The notes below the pieces were generated by a model that worked only from the letters and a program-made list of their open reading frames with translations, ran no database searches and was not told where the DNA came from. The translations under genes were made by a program, and so were the position numbers. A DNA stretch of 9,492 nucleotides from a bacterium (GTDB lineage: Archaea; Thermoplasmatota; Thermoplasmata; Lutacidiplasmatales; UBA184). Location: assembly GCA_021832495.1 (NCBI GenBank), contig JAKBKR010000056.1, positions 1-9,492 of the forward strand, written 5' to 3'. Of the stretch, positions 1 through 5,930 are shown piece by piece (position 1 is the first letter of the stretch; each line of letters opens with the position of its first letter).

Positions 1-120
1 AAGCAGGGGTGCGGGCTACGGCAGATCCTTCTTCGGCGGAAGCAGAAGGTGGGAGCGAAGTGGAAGCTCAGGTGCCTGGCCGATGACCTGAGGAAGATCC
101 ACCGGGCAAGCCTCGGCTGA
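1..120 (+). pseudogene. IS1182-type transposase, C-terminal end (partial)
   Basis: The first base already lies in an open frame that reads about 39 residues and stops with TGA at 118-120. It begins KQGCGLRQILLRRKQKVG and ends IHRASLG. This matches the tail of IS1182-family DDE transposases (DDE_Tnp_1_6 type), where a VFGQIK motif is followed by an arginine-rich stretch, LLRG-EKV, a Trp and a short helical end. A second copy of the same tail lies at 2147-2317 and includes the VFGQIK motif, which supports the family call. The gene continues left of the window, so I cannot say whether the full copy is intact. It could be a complete element cut by the window edge or a 3' remnant. Confidence 0.7.
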
Positions 121-205
121 GGCGATCGAGGACCCGAGCGTTCGGGGCAATCTCGGCGACGAAGGTGGAGAATGCCCGGCTCACATCGCAAAGCGAGTAA
201 GACTA
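1..205 (+). repeat. IS1182-type 3' end, direct repeat copy A
   Basis: This stretch recurs in the same orientation at 2198-2402, offset by 2197 bases. The non-coding part after the stop codon (121-205) differs from 2318-2402 at about 7 of 85 positions, roughly 92% identity. The coding part is more diverged. The two copies flank the dehydratase gene and the 1.3-1.9 kb region. Copy A runs through the GACTACAAG site uninterrupted, whereas copy B has an IS630 element in the matching TA (2401-2402). Confidence 0.85.
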
Positions 206-258
206 CAAGCTCCTGGATGTTCTAGCTCGGCGACGGCGCTCGGTTTCCCGGTGTGTCA

Positions 259-289
259 GCCCCTAACGGGCGGAGGTTACGCCCGGGGC
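259..289. other. Strong stem-loop downstream of the dehydratase gene
   Basis: An outer stem GCCCC (259-263) pairs with GGGGC (285-289). An inner stem GGGCG (268-272) pairs with CGCCC (280-284) around a 7-base loop. A 4-base bulge, TAAC, lies on the left arm. It sits about 35 bases past the stop of the minus-strand dehydratase gene (325), where a transcript 3' end is expected, but no clear T-run follows. It could equally be a terminal structure of the IS1182-type element. 206-324 holds no gene that I can support. Confidence 0.5.
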
Positions 290-324
290 GTAGAGACCGA
301 CGGACCTGACAAAGTAGTGCGTCG

Positions 325-1260
325 TCAGGGCTGGGCGCGCCAGTACTCAAGCGTCTCTTCCAATGTCCGGTGGAAGGGGATTTGGGGGGCCCACCCCAGC
401 TTCCTGAGCCGCTCGACATCGGCTAGGTGGACCGGCTCGTCGACCTTGCGAATCCGAGCGGGGTCTATTTCAGGGGTGACCGCCACTCGGGCAAGAGAAA
501 TCAGTTGAGTGAGAGTTTCCTTCACCTGTCTGGGAACCCCGCTCCCGATGTTATAGGCCCCTCCCGGCTCGCCTCGCTCAACGACGCATGTCATCGCCCG
601 AATCGCATCCCGAACATCGGTAACATCCCGGGACTTCTCGAGGTTTCCTACATGTAGGGTTCCAGCCCGGCCCTCCCGTTCCAGCCCAACAATCTGGCTC
701 GCGAAATCGTTCACTGAGTCACCGCGCTTCCCCGGCCCGGTCGTGCCGAAGATCCGGCACCGGAAAACCGGAATGTCAAAGCTTCGGAAATATTGATAGC
801 AGAGAAGGTCGGCTGCCGCCTTGCTGGTGGCGTACGGACTTGTAGGCTTCAATGGGGCACTTTCCGGAGTGGGGATTATCTCCGGATCCCCGTACTCGGT
901 ACCGCTTCCCGCGAAGGCAAACCGGGTGCGAGGCGAATGGTAACGTAACGCTTCGAGCAGATTGAGAGTGCCGTAGAGGTTTGTCGTCATCGTGCCTTGA
1001 GGATCCGCCCAAGAAGGAATCACAAAGGCCTGACCAGCAAAGTGGTAGATGACTTCCGGCCCAAAGCCCTCAATGATCCGGTCGACTTGGGCTCGGTCCC
1101 GCACATCCATCGATTGGAGGCGCGTATTGGACGCATCCAAAGGACCCTCCTCTTTCTCCCGTGGGAGGTCTGTAGCAATCACCTCATTTTCCTGGGACCG
1201 GAGGTAACGGACCATCCAAGACCCCAGAAAGCCGCCCGCTCCTGTAACAAGTGCTCGCAA
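325..1260 (-). CDS. NAD-dependent epimerase/dehydratase, GDP-mannose dehydratase / GDP-deoxymannose reductase type
   Basis: An extended short-chain dehydrogenase of 311 residues, probably cytosolic, acting on a nucleotide sugar. The N-terminal Rossmann motif TGAGGFLG has glycines at 7, 10 and 13. An Asp at 31 after the second strand suggests NAD(H) over NADP(H). The catalytic region shows SGTEYG (119-124) and YATSK, with Tyr143 and Lys147. FGTTGPGKRGDSVNDFA (171-187), RDVTDVRD (211-218), YNIGSG (236-241) and the DPARIRKVDEP segment near 267-276 are typical of the GDP-4-keto-6-deoxymannose reductase/GDP-mannose 4,6-dehydratase branch. The length fits the reductase (about 300-320) better than the dehydratase (about 340-370). 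The start is TTG at 1258-1260: an in-frame TGA lies seven codons upstream and the Rossmann motif begins at once. A likely role is making a deoxy-hexose for surface glycans. Exact substrate and product are not provable here. Confidence 0.9.
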   Translation of the reverse strand: MRALVTGAGGFLGSWMVRYLRSQENEVIATDLPREKEEGPLDASNTRLQSMDVRDRAQVDRIIEGFGPEVIYHFAGQAFVIPSWADPQGTMTTNLYGTLNLLEALRYHSPRTRFAFAGSGTEYGDPEIIPTPESAPLKPTSPYATSKAAADLLCYQYFRSFDIPVFRCRIFGTTGPGKRGDSVNDFASQIVGLEREGRAGTLHVGNLEKSRDVTDVRDAIRAMTCVVERGEPGGAYNIGSGVPRQVKETLTQLISLARVAVTPEIDPARIRKVDEPVHLADVERLRKLGWAPQIPFHRTLEETLEYWRAQP

Positions 1261-1264
1261 CTTA

Positions 1265-1270
1265 CCACCC
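1265..1270 (-). promoter_or_regulatory. Probable ribosome binding site for the dehydratase TTG start
   Basis: Reading the minus strand, GGGTGG lies 4 bases before the TTG start codon at 1260. It is purine-rich and close to a GGTG/GGAGG Shine-Dalgarno core. It supports the TTG, the only plausible start between the in-frame stop and the Rossmann motif. Confidence 0.5.
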
Positions 1271-1403
1271 TTTATCCTTCACTGGAGCAAATGGTAAAAG
1301 GGTTTGGGCATTCTAGGGGCCCTGGGGCGCTCCGATCGAATAATCCTTGACCGATCTCAACACGTAGCCGACGAGACCTGCTCGACAAAGAACTCTGACG
1401 GAC

Positions 1404-1423
1404 ACTTACTGTATTCTGTAAGT
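1404..1423. promoter_or_regulatory. Inverted repeat ACTTAC-N8-GTAAGT, possible operator
   Basis: ACTTAC (1404-1409) and GTAAGT (1418-1423) are perfect reverse complements around TGTATTCT. Outside them GGAC (left) and CC (right) extend the symmetry imperfectly. The centre is A/T-rich in otherwise G/C-rich DNA, about 40 bases before the putative ORF start at 1461. It could be a regulator site or the outer end of an eroded mobile element. The rest of 1261-1403 shows no gene. Confidence 0.35.
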
Positions 1424-1460
1424 CCATGGCTATTCAAACGGAGCGGGTGGTGAGCTCCCG

Positions 1461-1890
1461 ATGCCGCCAGACCCCCAACTCGTGGAGCACTTCTGGGACC
1501 CCCAGACGAAGTGGACCCGGAGGCGCTACCCGCGCTCCCTCGGCCAGGTCCGGCCTCGGTTCATTCGAACTGACCCCGCCCAGCTCCTCCTGGGCCTTCC
1601 GCTGGGGGGCCCCCACTTCAGCCTCCTCGCCCCCCGACCGTGACCGGCACTTTCACTCTTACCACAATGGCCAAGCCCTCAACGACCCGGGTGAGGAGAT
1701 GCCATACGACCACTTCGCCGTTATCGGCGTCCGCTTCGTCCTCGATGAAAGAACCCGCTCCCCCCGAACCTCTCCTCTGACCCCCGCCACCCTCTTGCCA
1801 CCCCCGCCCTGTGCGGTCTGTGGAACCTCCCCCGAGGCCCAAGGGCGACGGGAACCCCACTCCCTCCACAGCCTCGAACGCCGCGGTTGA
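1461..1890 (+). pseudogene. Unrecognised coding remnant, possibly frameshifted
   Basis: I do not recognise this protein. From ATG 1461 a frame runs 60 codons with nearly every third position G or C and stops at 1643. It holds VEHFWDPQTKW and PAQLLLGLPLGGP. From about 1640 the coding character moves to another frame, which reads RHFHSYHNGQALNDPGEE and PYDHFAVIGVRFVLDERT and ends at 1890. That fits one gene broken near 1635, with GGTGGTGAG before ATG 1461 as a possible binding site. The second frame is also open from an ATG at 1426, so a 154-residue intact alternative exists. Its C-terminus contains CAVC and, 12 residues later, HSLH, the ligand spacing of a C2H2 zinc finger but without that fold's usual hydrophobic residues. 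A minus-strand frame across 1618-1956 looks less convincing. Confidence 0.3.
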
Positions 1891-2146
1891 TAGCGCTCGA
1901 CCAGGGTGTACCCCCGGGGACATCCCGATCCCGCTCGAAGCCCCTCCCTTTGCCACGCCCTGCCTGTTCCCCTACTGTAGTCAGATTCGACTTTTCGGAG
2001 CAGAAGCTCCAGGCACCGCTCTAGGACGGTTGTGTTCTCTCGCTCGCCCAGAGGGCGTCGCCTGACACTCGGTCGAGTTCCTAGTGCTCTAGAAGTCCGT
2101 GGCGTTACTCCTTGACGGCGGATCGACTGACGGTATTATAGCCGGG
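1891..2146. other. Non-coding or degraded stretch
   Basis: No frame here resembles a known protein. The only structure I see is a small perfect hairpin, GGAGC-AGAA-GCTCC, at 1997-2010. The in-frame codons before the IS1182-type tail (2099-2146) do not resemble that family, so a junction or frameshift probably lies close to 2145. Confidence 0.4.
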
Positions 2147-2317
2147 CTCGTCTATCGGTGGAGGAAGATGAGGGTGGGGCCGGTCTTCGGGCAGATCAAG
2201 CAGGGTGGGAGGTTACGGCAGTTCCTGCTGCGAGGGAAGGAGAAGGTCGGAGAGGAGTGGAAGCTCTGGTACATGACCCGGAATCTGAGGAAGCTGCACG
2301 CAGCGAGCCTCGGCTGA
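2147..2317 (+). pseudogene. IS1182-type transposase, C-terminal fragment
   Basis: The frame reads LVYRWRKMRVGPVFGQIK, then LRQFLLRGKEKVGEEWKLW, and ends with TGA at 2315-2317 after KLHAASLG. In IS1182-type DDE transposases this region reads YRxRK-xxVEPVFGQIK. Here the usual Glu before Pro is Gly, a GAG to GGG change. Only about 56 C-terminal residues remain, against 400-500 for the family, and nothing upstream continues the protein. It is a dead remnant of the same element type as 1-120. Confidence 0.8.
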
Positions 2318-2402
2318 GGCGATCGAGGACCCGAACGTTCAGGGGAATCTCGGCAACGAAGGTGGAGAATGCCCGACTCACACCGCGAAGCGAGTAAGAC
2401 TA
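2198..2402 (+). repeat. IS1182-type 3' end, direct repeat copy B
   Basis: Same-orientation copy of 1-205. It ends at 2402, where the TA of GACTA is the left target duplication of an IS630 element. The match covers the last codons of the transposase and about 85 bases of 3' non-coding sequence. Confidence 0.85.
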
Positions 2403-3461
2403 GTGCCGCACCCACAAACAGCGTTTGACCTTCGGAACCCTCACTGGTTGATGTGACGTGTTCAGTTCCTTCATCGCCCCTTGGATGGCCCGCCCGAGCG
2501 ACCGCCAGTCGCGGTAGTCGCTCCCGGTCAGCGCCTTCTGCCGCACGCTCCGGAAATGGGTCTCGATAGGGTTCCACTGCGAGGCGTTCGTGGGGATCGG
2601 CACGAAGGTGATCTTCAGTCGTCGGGCCTCGCGCCAACACACCGGGGTGGTGTGCGCCGAGAGATTCTCCTGGATCAGGTAGACCCTCTCCCCCGAGGGA
2701 TACCATCGACGCACGTAGCGGAGGAAGCGCACCCAGTCCGATCCCCGCTTCCTCGGGCTCAGATACCCTCGGAGCGTGTGGTGGTAGTAGTCGTACATCC
2801 CCATCAGGTGGCGAACTCCCATGGTGCGTTTGTAGGTCGCTCGAATTCGATCCGGAGGCCCCTCGGCGGCCCATGTGCGGCCGCCGTAGGGCTTGAGGGA
2901 GATGGGACCCATCTCGTCCACCGCGACCACGATCGGGGGGTTGTGTTCGCGGTTGGTGAGCGCCCGCAGGCGCTTCACTTTCTCTCGGAACCTGGGATCC
3001 TTCGACTCCTTCCAGGTCTTCACGGCCTGGAACGACACCGCTTCCTCGTGGAGGATCTCCCGCAGGCGCTCCTTGGAGATCGACTCCACGACCCCCTCCA
3101 TCACGAGGCAGTCGCGGAGCCGATCGAGGGTCCATGGGCCGAAGGCATACCCATGGTCTCTCGGGCTGGCGAGGGCCACATCGACCATCGCCCGCCGGAG
3201 GGGGGCCGTGAACTTCGGGGGACGGCCCCCCGAACGTTCGGGGATGAGGGCGTCCCGGCCGATCCGATTGAAGTCCTTGATCACGCGCCGGACCCACTCC
3301 TCGCTCCAGAAGACCATCGACGCGATCTTGGGGGGAGAGAAGCCCTGCATCGAGTGGAAGACGACCTGGCACCGACGCATGACCGTCGGGTCTCGGGTGC
3401 GGTTCATCAGTCGGTGGAGCGACTCGGCCTCTCCTTGGGGGATCTCCCGGACACGGAGCAT
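2400..3461 (-). CDS. IS630-family transposase (second Asp of DDE replaced by Glu)
   Basis: A full-length 353-residue IS630/Tc1-mariner transposase. Residues about 20-80 form the helix-turn-helix region (FSPPKIASMVFWSEEWVRRV, then GGRPPKF), followed by a second DNA-binding part to about 145. The RNase H-like catalytic domain follows: Asp182 in VDEMG, then YLIQENLSAH and NPIE with Glu300. Family members have Asp-Asn where this protein has Glu265-Asn. The spacing from 265 to 300 is exactly 34 residues, the DD34E spacing, so residue 265 is the second catalytic position and the gene reads D-E-E there. One base (GAC to GAG) explains it, and it may abolish activity. The start is ATG 3459-3461. The stop codon TAG at 2400-2402 takes T and A from the target duplication and G from host DNA. 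Confidence 0.93.
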   Translation of the reverse strand: MLRVREIPQGEAESLHRLMNRTRDPTVMRRCQVVFHSMQGFSPPKIASMVFWSEEWVRRVIKDFNRIGRDALIPERSGGRPPKFTAPLRRAMVDVALASPRDHGYAFGPWTLDRLRDCLVMEGVVESISKERLREILHEEAVSFQAVKTWKESKDPRFREKVKRLRALTNREHNPPIVVAVDEMGPISLKPYGGRTWAAEGPPDRIRATYKRTMGVRHLMGMYDYYHHTLRGYLSPRKRGSDWVRFLRYVRRWYPSGERVYLIQENLSAHTTPVCWREARRLKITFVPIPTNASQWNPIETHFRSVRQKALTGSDYRDWRSLGRAIQGAMKELNTSHQPVRVPKVKRCLWVRH

Positions 3462-3543
3462 CGGAGGAGGGTAGCTCCTCCTCCGGAAAGTACTATGCCT
3501 CGAGTCGTCAGAAAACCTTGGACCCGGTTTCCGGTCGCGGCAC
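2403..3543 (-). mobile_element. IS630-family insertion sequence, complete, 1141 bp
   Basis: The ends read GTGCCGC inward on the left (2403) and the reverse complement GCGGCAC on the right (3537-3543). With the flanking TA and one more base the match is CTAGTGCCGC on both sides, followed by 6 of 10 further matches. Both ends are bordered by TA (2401-2402 and 3544-3545), the target duplication expected for IS630. One transposase gene fills it. The element interrupts the 3' end of copy B of the IS1182-type repeat. Confidence 0.9.
3462..3485 (-). promoter_or_regulatory. Hairpin burying the ribosome binding site of the IS630 transposase
   Basis: CGGAGGAG (3462-3469) and CTCCTCCG (3478-3485) form an 8-bp stem around an 8-base loop, ending directly at the ATG. 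Read on the minus strand, the GGAGGAGGAG (3475-3484) that would serve as Shine-Dalgarno lies in one arm and pairs with the arm that touches the start codon. This would limit translation of the transposase unless the hairpin opens. Spacing from the purine run to ATG is about 13 bases, rather long. Confidence 0.55.
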
Positions 3544-3555
3544 TAGGGGCTTCTA

Positions 3556-4695
3556 GTGTAGTGTCCTCTGAATGGCTGCGGTGATAACTGGGCACGCGGT
3601 GCGCCTTTCGTGCATGTTGCCCCGGTACTCTCCCTTACGTCAGAGGAGCGGACCAGCCTCGAGCGATGGGCGCGGGGCCACTCGGCCCCGAATCGTCTGG
3701 TCCTGCGTGCCAGGATCGTCCTGAGGGCGGCTGACCGCGTCCAGAACAAGCAGTCGCCGAGGAGCTCGGCGTCAGGCCAACACCTGCGCTCTCTGGCGCC
3801 ACCACTTCTCCCATCTTCGTCTTCACGGCCTCGAGAGAGACGCCCATTGGGCCGAGGCACCACCGCAACTCCCGGATTCCACCCTCCGGGCCATCGTACA
3901 TGACACGCTCCACACCCAGCCCTCGAACGCCACCCACTGGTCGACTCGAACGATGGCCGCCCGCTTTCGGGGTCAGTCCCAATATGGTTCATCAGATCTG
4001 GAGGGCTCGTCGGAACCAACCCCACCGACTCGAGCACCACAAGCTTAGCACGGACAAACACTTCGAGGAGAAGCCCGGGGACATCGTCGGCCCCTACCTC
4101 AATCCGCCCAAGCATATCCTCGTACTCAGCGTCGACCAGAATACCCAGATCCCAGGCCTTGGACCGGACCCAGTCGATCCTTCGTCTACGCAAGGGGATT
4201 TTGGAGCGCCAGACCCACGACGATCGGCGGAACGGCACCCCGGACCTGTTCGCCGCCCTCGAGATCCTCAGCGGGAAGATCGTGGGGGAGTGCCACAAGC
4301 GCCAGCGCACGAAGGAGCTCCTCTCCTTCCTGCGGACAATCGACCGGGCAACGCCGCCCGAGCTGGATTTCCACCTCATCCGGGACAATCTCGCGACCCA
4401 TCGTACGGCGAGGGTCGAGCGCTAGGTGGTCCATCACCCTCGATTCCACTTTCACTTCGTCCCGACCAGTTCGTCCTGGCTGATTCAGGTCGAACGGTGG
4501 TTCAAGGAAATTACCGACCAGCGGATCCGGGGGGAAGCGTACCGGAGCGAACTCGAACTGATCGGGGCGGTGAAGCTCTACATCGAGCGGTACAACAAGG
4601 TCCCGACGCCGTTCATATGGCGGGCGACGGCGGACGGGATCCTCTCGTAGATTGAGAGGAACAGGATAAACGTAGAGCTGACGAGGACACTACAC
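3556..4695 (+). mobile_element. Second IS630-family insertion sequence, 1140 bp, decayed
   Basis: GTGTAGTGTCCTC at 3556-3568 is matched perfectly by its reverse complement GAGGACACTACAC at 4683-4695, a 13-bp terminal inverted repeat. TA borders both ends (3554-3555 and 4696-4697), the IS630 target duplication. The left TA is only 8 bases from the right TA of the neighbouring IS630 element. The termini differ from those of the first element and the transposases are from distinct subgroups, so this is not a duplicate. Confidence 0.92.
3610..4650 (+). pseudogene. IS630-family transposase, multiply frameshifted
   Basis: Pieces of one transposase follow in the family's order but in changing frames. 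LTSEERTSLERWARGHSAPN (from GTG 3610) starts the N-terminal helix-turn-helix domain. VAEELGV follows in another frame near 3753, then LWRHHFSHLRLHGLERD to THWSTRTMAA (3791-3965), then FGVSPNMVHQIWRA, PHRLEHHKLS and VLSVDQNTQ (3966-4145) with the first catalytic Asp. LDRTQSILRL to LDFHLIRDNLATH (4156 on) carries the second Asp. An in-frame TAG at 4423-4425 replaces a Trp expected before LVHHPRF. FVPTSSSWLIQVERWF carries the Glu and the frame ends at 4650. About four frameshifts near 3745, 3788, 3965 and 4150 plus the stop make it a pseudogene. Restored, it would be about 345 residues, normal for this group. Confidence 0.9.
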
Positions 4696-4708
4696 TATAC
4701 AGCGCGTC

Positions 4709-5251
4709 CTAAGTAATTGTGCATAGCGGGCGGAGGGTCTCGTTCCCTCTCCGCCACTCCTCGAAGGTCCCCTCCACCGTCTGAGTCACGTCCGAGAGCT
4801 TCGGGAAGTATCGATTGTGTACGCCCCGTCGGCGGGCGAGCTTCCCCACTCGCTCGATGGGATTCAGGTCCGGGCTCGCCGGGGGCAGGAAGGACAGCTC
4901 GAACTTCGGGGCCACCTCCGCCCGCCAGTCCTTGTGCATTCGCGAGTGGTGGTACTGTGCGTTGTCGCTGTTCACGACCACGCGCCGCGGTCCGCGCGTG
5001 CTCTGTCGATAGAACTGGGGGAGGAACTCAGTACAGGTGACCTTGTTGAACATCCCCCCCTCCCGCCGATAGACGAGCTTCCCATCGCACAGTCGGACCG
5101 CGCCCCAGTAACCAACGGACTTGTGGGTGTAGGCGTGGAGAAGGGCCGGGTCCCGCATCTCGGGAGGGACCCACATCTGGCAGCGCGAGCCGTGTTGTCG
5201 GAAGTGTACCTCATCCATCGACCAGAGGTCGACGGCCGGGGCGTCCCTCAA
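4709..5251 (-). pseudogene. IS630-type transposase, C-terminal catalytic part, N-terminus lost
   Basis: From the TTG at 5251 the frame gives 180 residues with the complete DDE_3 catalytic domain: Asp13 in LWSMDEVHFRQHG, Asp96 in VVVNSDNAQYHH, and Glu133 in SPDLNPIERVGKL, 36 residues later. MWVPPE, GNETLR and HNRYFP are also family blocks. A Gly stands where relatives have Trp in ERVWK. The helix-turn-helix half, about 150 residues, is missing. The same frame continues upstream to about 5290 with KKLQAL and GTRYCRRR, which resembles the domain linker with a deletion, and then loses similarity. The TTG is therefore probably not a real start, and the gene is truncated next to the plus-strand remnant starting near 5300. 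The expected terminal repeat beyond its 5' end is gone. About 11 bases separate its stop from the neighbouring IS630 right target site. Confidence 0.85.
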
Positions 5252-5265
5252 CGCCTGGAGTTTTT

Positions 5266-5772
5266 TTGTGCGCCGCCTGCAGTACCGGGTCCCCTGCGGC
5301 GAAGACGGTGGGGGGCTTTCGAGGGTTCACAGAGGAGGAGAAGGGTCTGGCAATACTCCTGCTGTTCATCCCGGACGTCACGATGGTTGTCGAGGAGATG
5401 TTCGTACTCTACTTCCAGAGAGACGCGGTCGAGAAGGTATTCGAGCGGATGAAGCGGGAGCTGTCCCTAGGGCTGAACCGGTATCAGCGGCCGGATCGGC
5501 AGGGGGCCCACTCGACGATGGTGCATGTACCGTATGTGTTGTGGAGTTGGGCGGAGCGCAAGCTGAAGGAGGGTTGCCCATCGGTGGCGAGCTCCGTGCG
5601 CAAGAAATACCCCGCGATGTCCCTGACCGAGAGGGTACATCACCTCGAAGCGGTCTCGCGGGTTCGGTTTTGCTCCAAGAAATCGATCCGAGGTCGGACG
5701 ACCCGGCTCACCGAGGTCCAAGAAGCAATCCTGAATCCTCTCGAGGCTGCGAAGTTTCTACCAGTCAGTTAA
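5266..5772 (+). pseudogene. IS4/IS1634-like DDE transposase, C-terminal fragment
   Basis: The open frame gives 168 residues. LYFQRDAVEKVFERMKREL (from about residue 48) matches the last catalytic block of IS4/IS1634-type transposases, where YxxRDxVEKxFRxxK carries the catalytic Glu (here in VEKVFER). The remainder, with HSTMVHVPYVLWSWAERKLKE, fits their C-terminal helices. The two catalytic Asp residues and the N-terminal half are absent, so it is non-functional. Recognisable similarity begins near 5330 (KGLAILLLF). The TTG at 5266 is only where the open frame begins, inside or next to the junction with the truncated minus-strand IS630 transposase. The stop is TAA at 5770-5772. Assignment to IS1634 rather than another IS4-related group is tentative. 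Confidence 0.75.
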
Positions 5773-5793
5773 GGATCCCGAAGGGTGGGCCAT

Positions 5794-5828
5794 GGTGAGG
5801 TGGCCATCCTCCATCATGGCGGCTCACC
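5794..5828. other. Two-part stem-loop between transposase remnant and glycosyltransferase
   Basis: GGTGAG (5794-5799) pairs with CTCACC (5823-5828). Inside it GCCAT (5803-5807) pairs with ATGGC (5816-5820) around an 8-base loop, with a 3/2-base internal loop between the stems. It starts 22 bases after the stop of the transposase remnant and could be that element's terminal structure or a terminator. No gene is present in 5773-5930. Confidence 0.5.
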
Positions 5829-5856
5829 TTCTTAGAACATTATCGATCCCCCGGGC

Positions 5857-5877
5857 AAAGAAAATCAAGATAAGATA
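5857..5877 (-). terminator. T-rich tract downstream of the glycosyltransferase
   Basis: On the minus strand, 54 bases after the glycosyltransferase stop, the sequence is T-rich (TATCTTATCTTGATTTTCTT) in GC-rich surroundings. Archaeal transcription commonly ends at such U-rich tracts without a hairpin. The assignment rests on position and composition only. Confidence 0.4.
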
Positions 5878-5930
5878 CGACGCAGAAGCCCAGTCGCTCC
5901 GACCTAACTCAGATGGGGTCCGCCCGTGAC

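Noticed and set aside
2152..3372. A 406-codon open frame on the minus strand, longer than the IS630 gene it overlaps
   Set aside because: It is a shadow of the IS630 transposase in another frame. It is rich in Pro, Arg and Gly, shows no motifs, and runs through the element's end into the IS1182 remnant.
2481..3584. A 367-codon plus-strand open frame opposite the IS630 transposase
   Set aside because: Composition is typical of antisense reading of a GC-rich gene (many His, Arg, Pro), with no family resemblance. It crosses the element's right end.
3543..4388. A 281-codon minus-strand open frame across the second IS630 element
   Set aside because: The plus strand carries the recognisable transposase blocks. 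This frame is antisense to them and has no motif.
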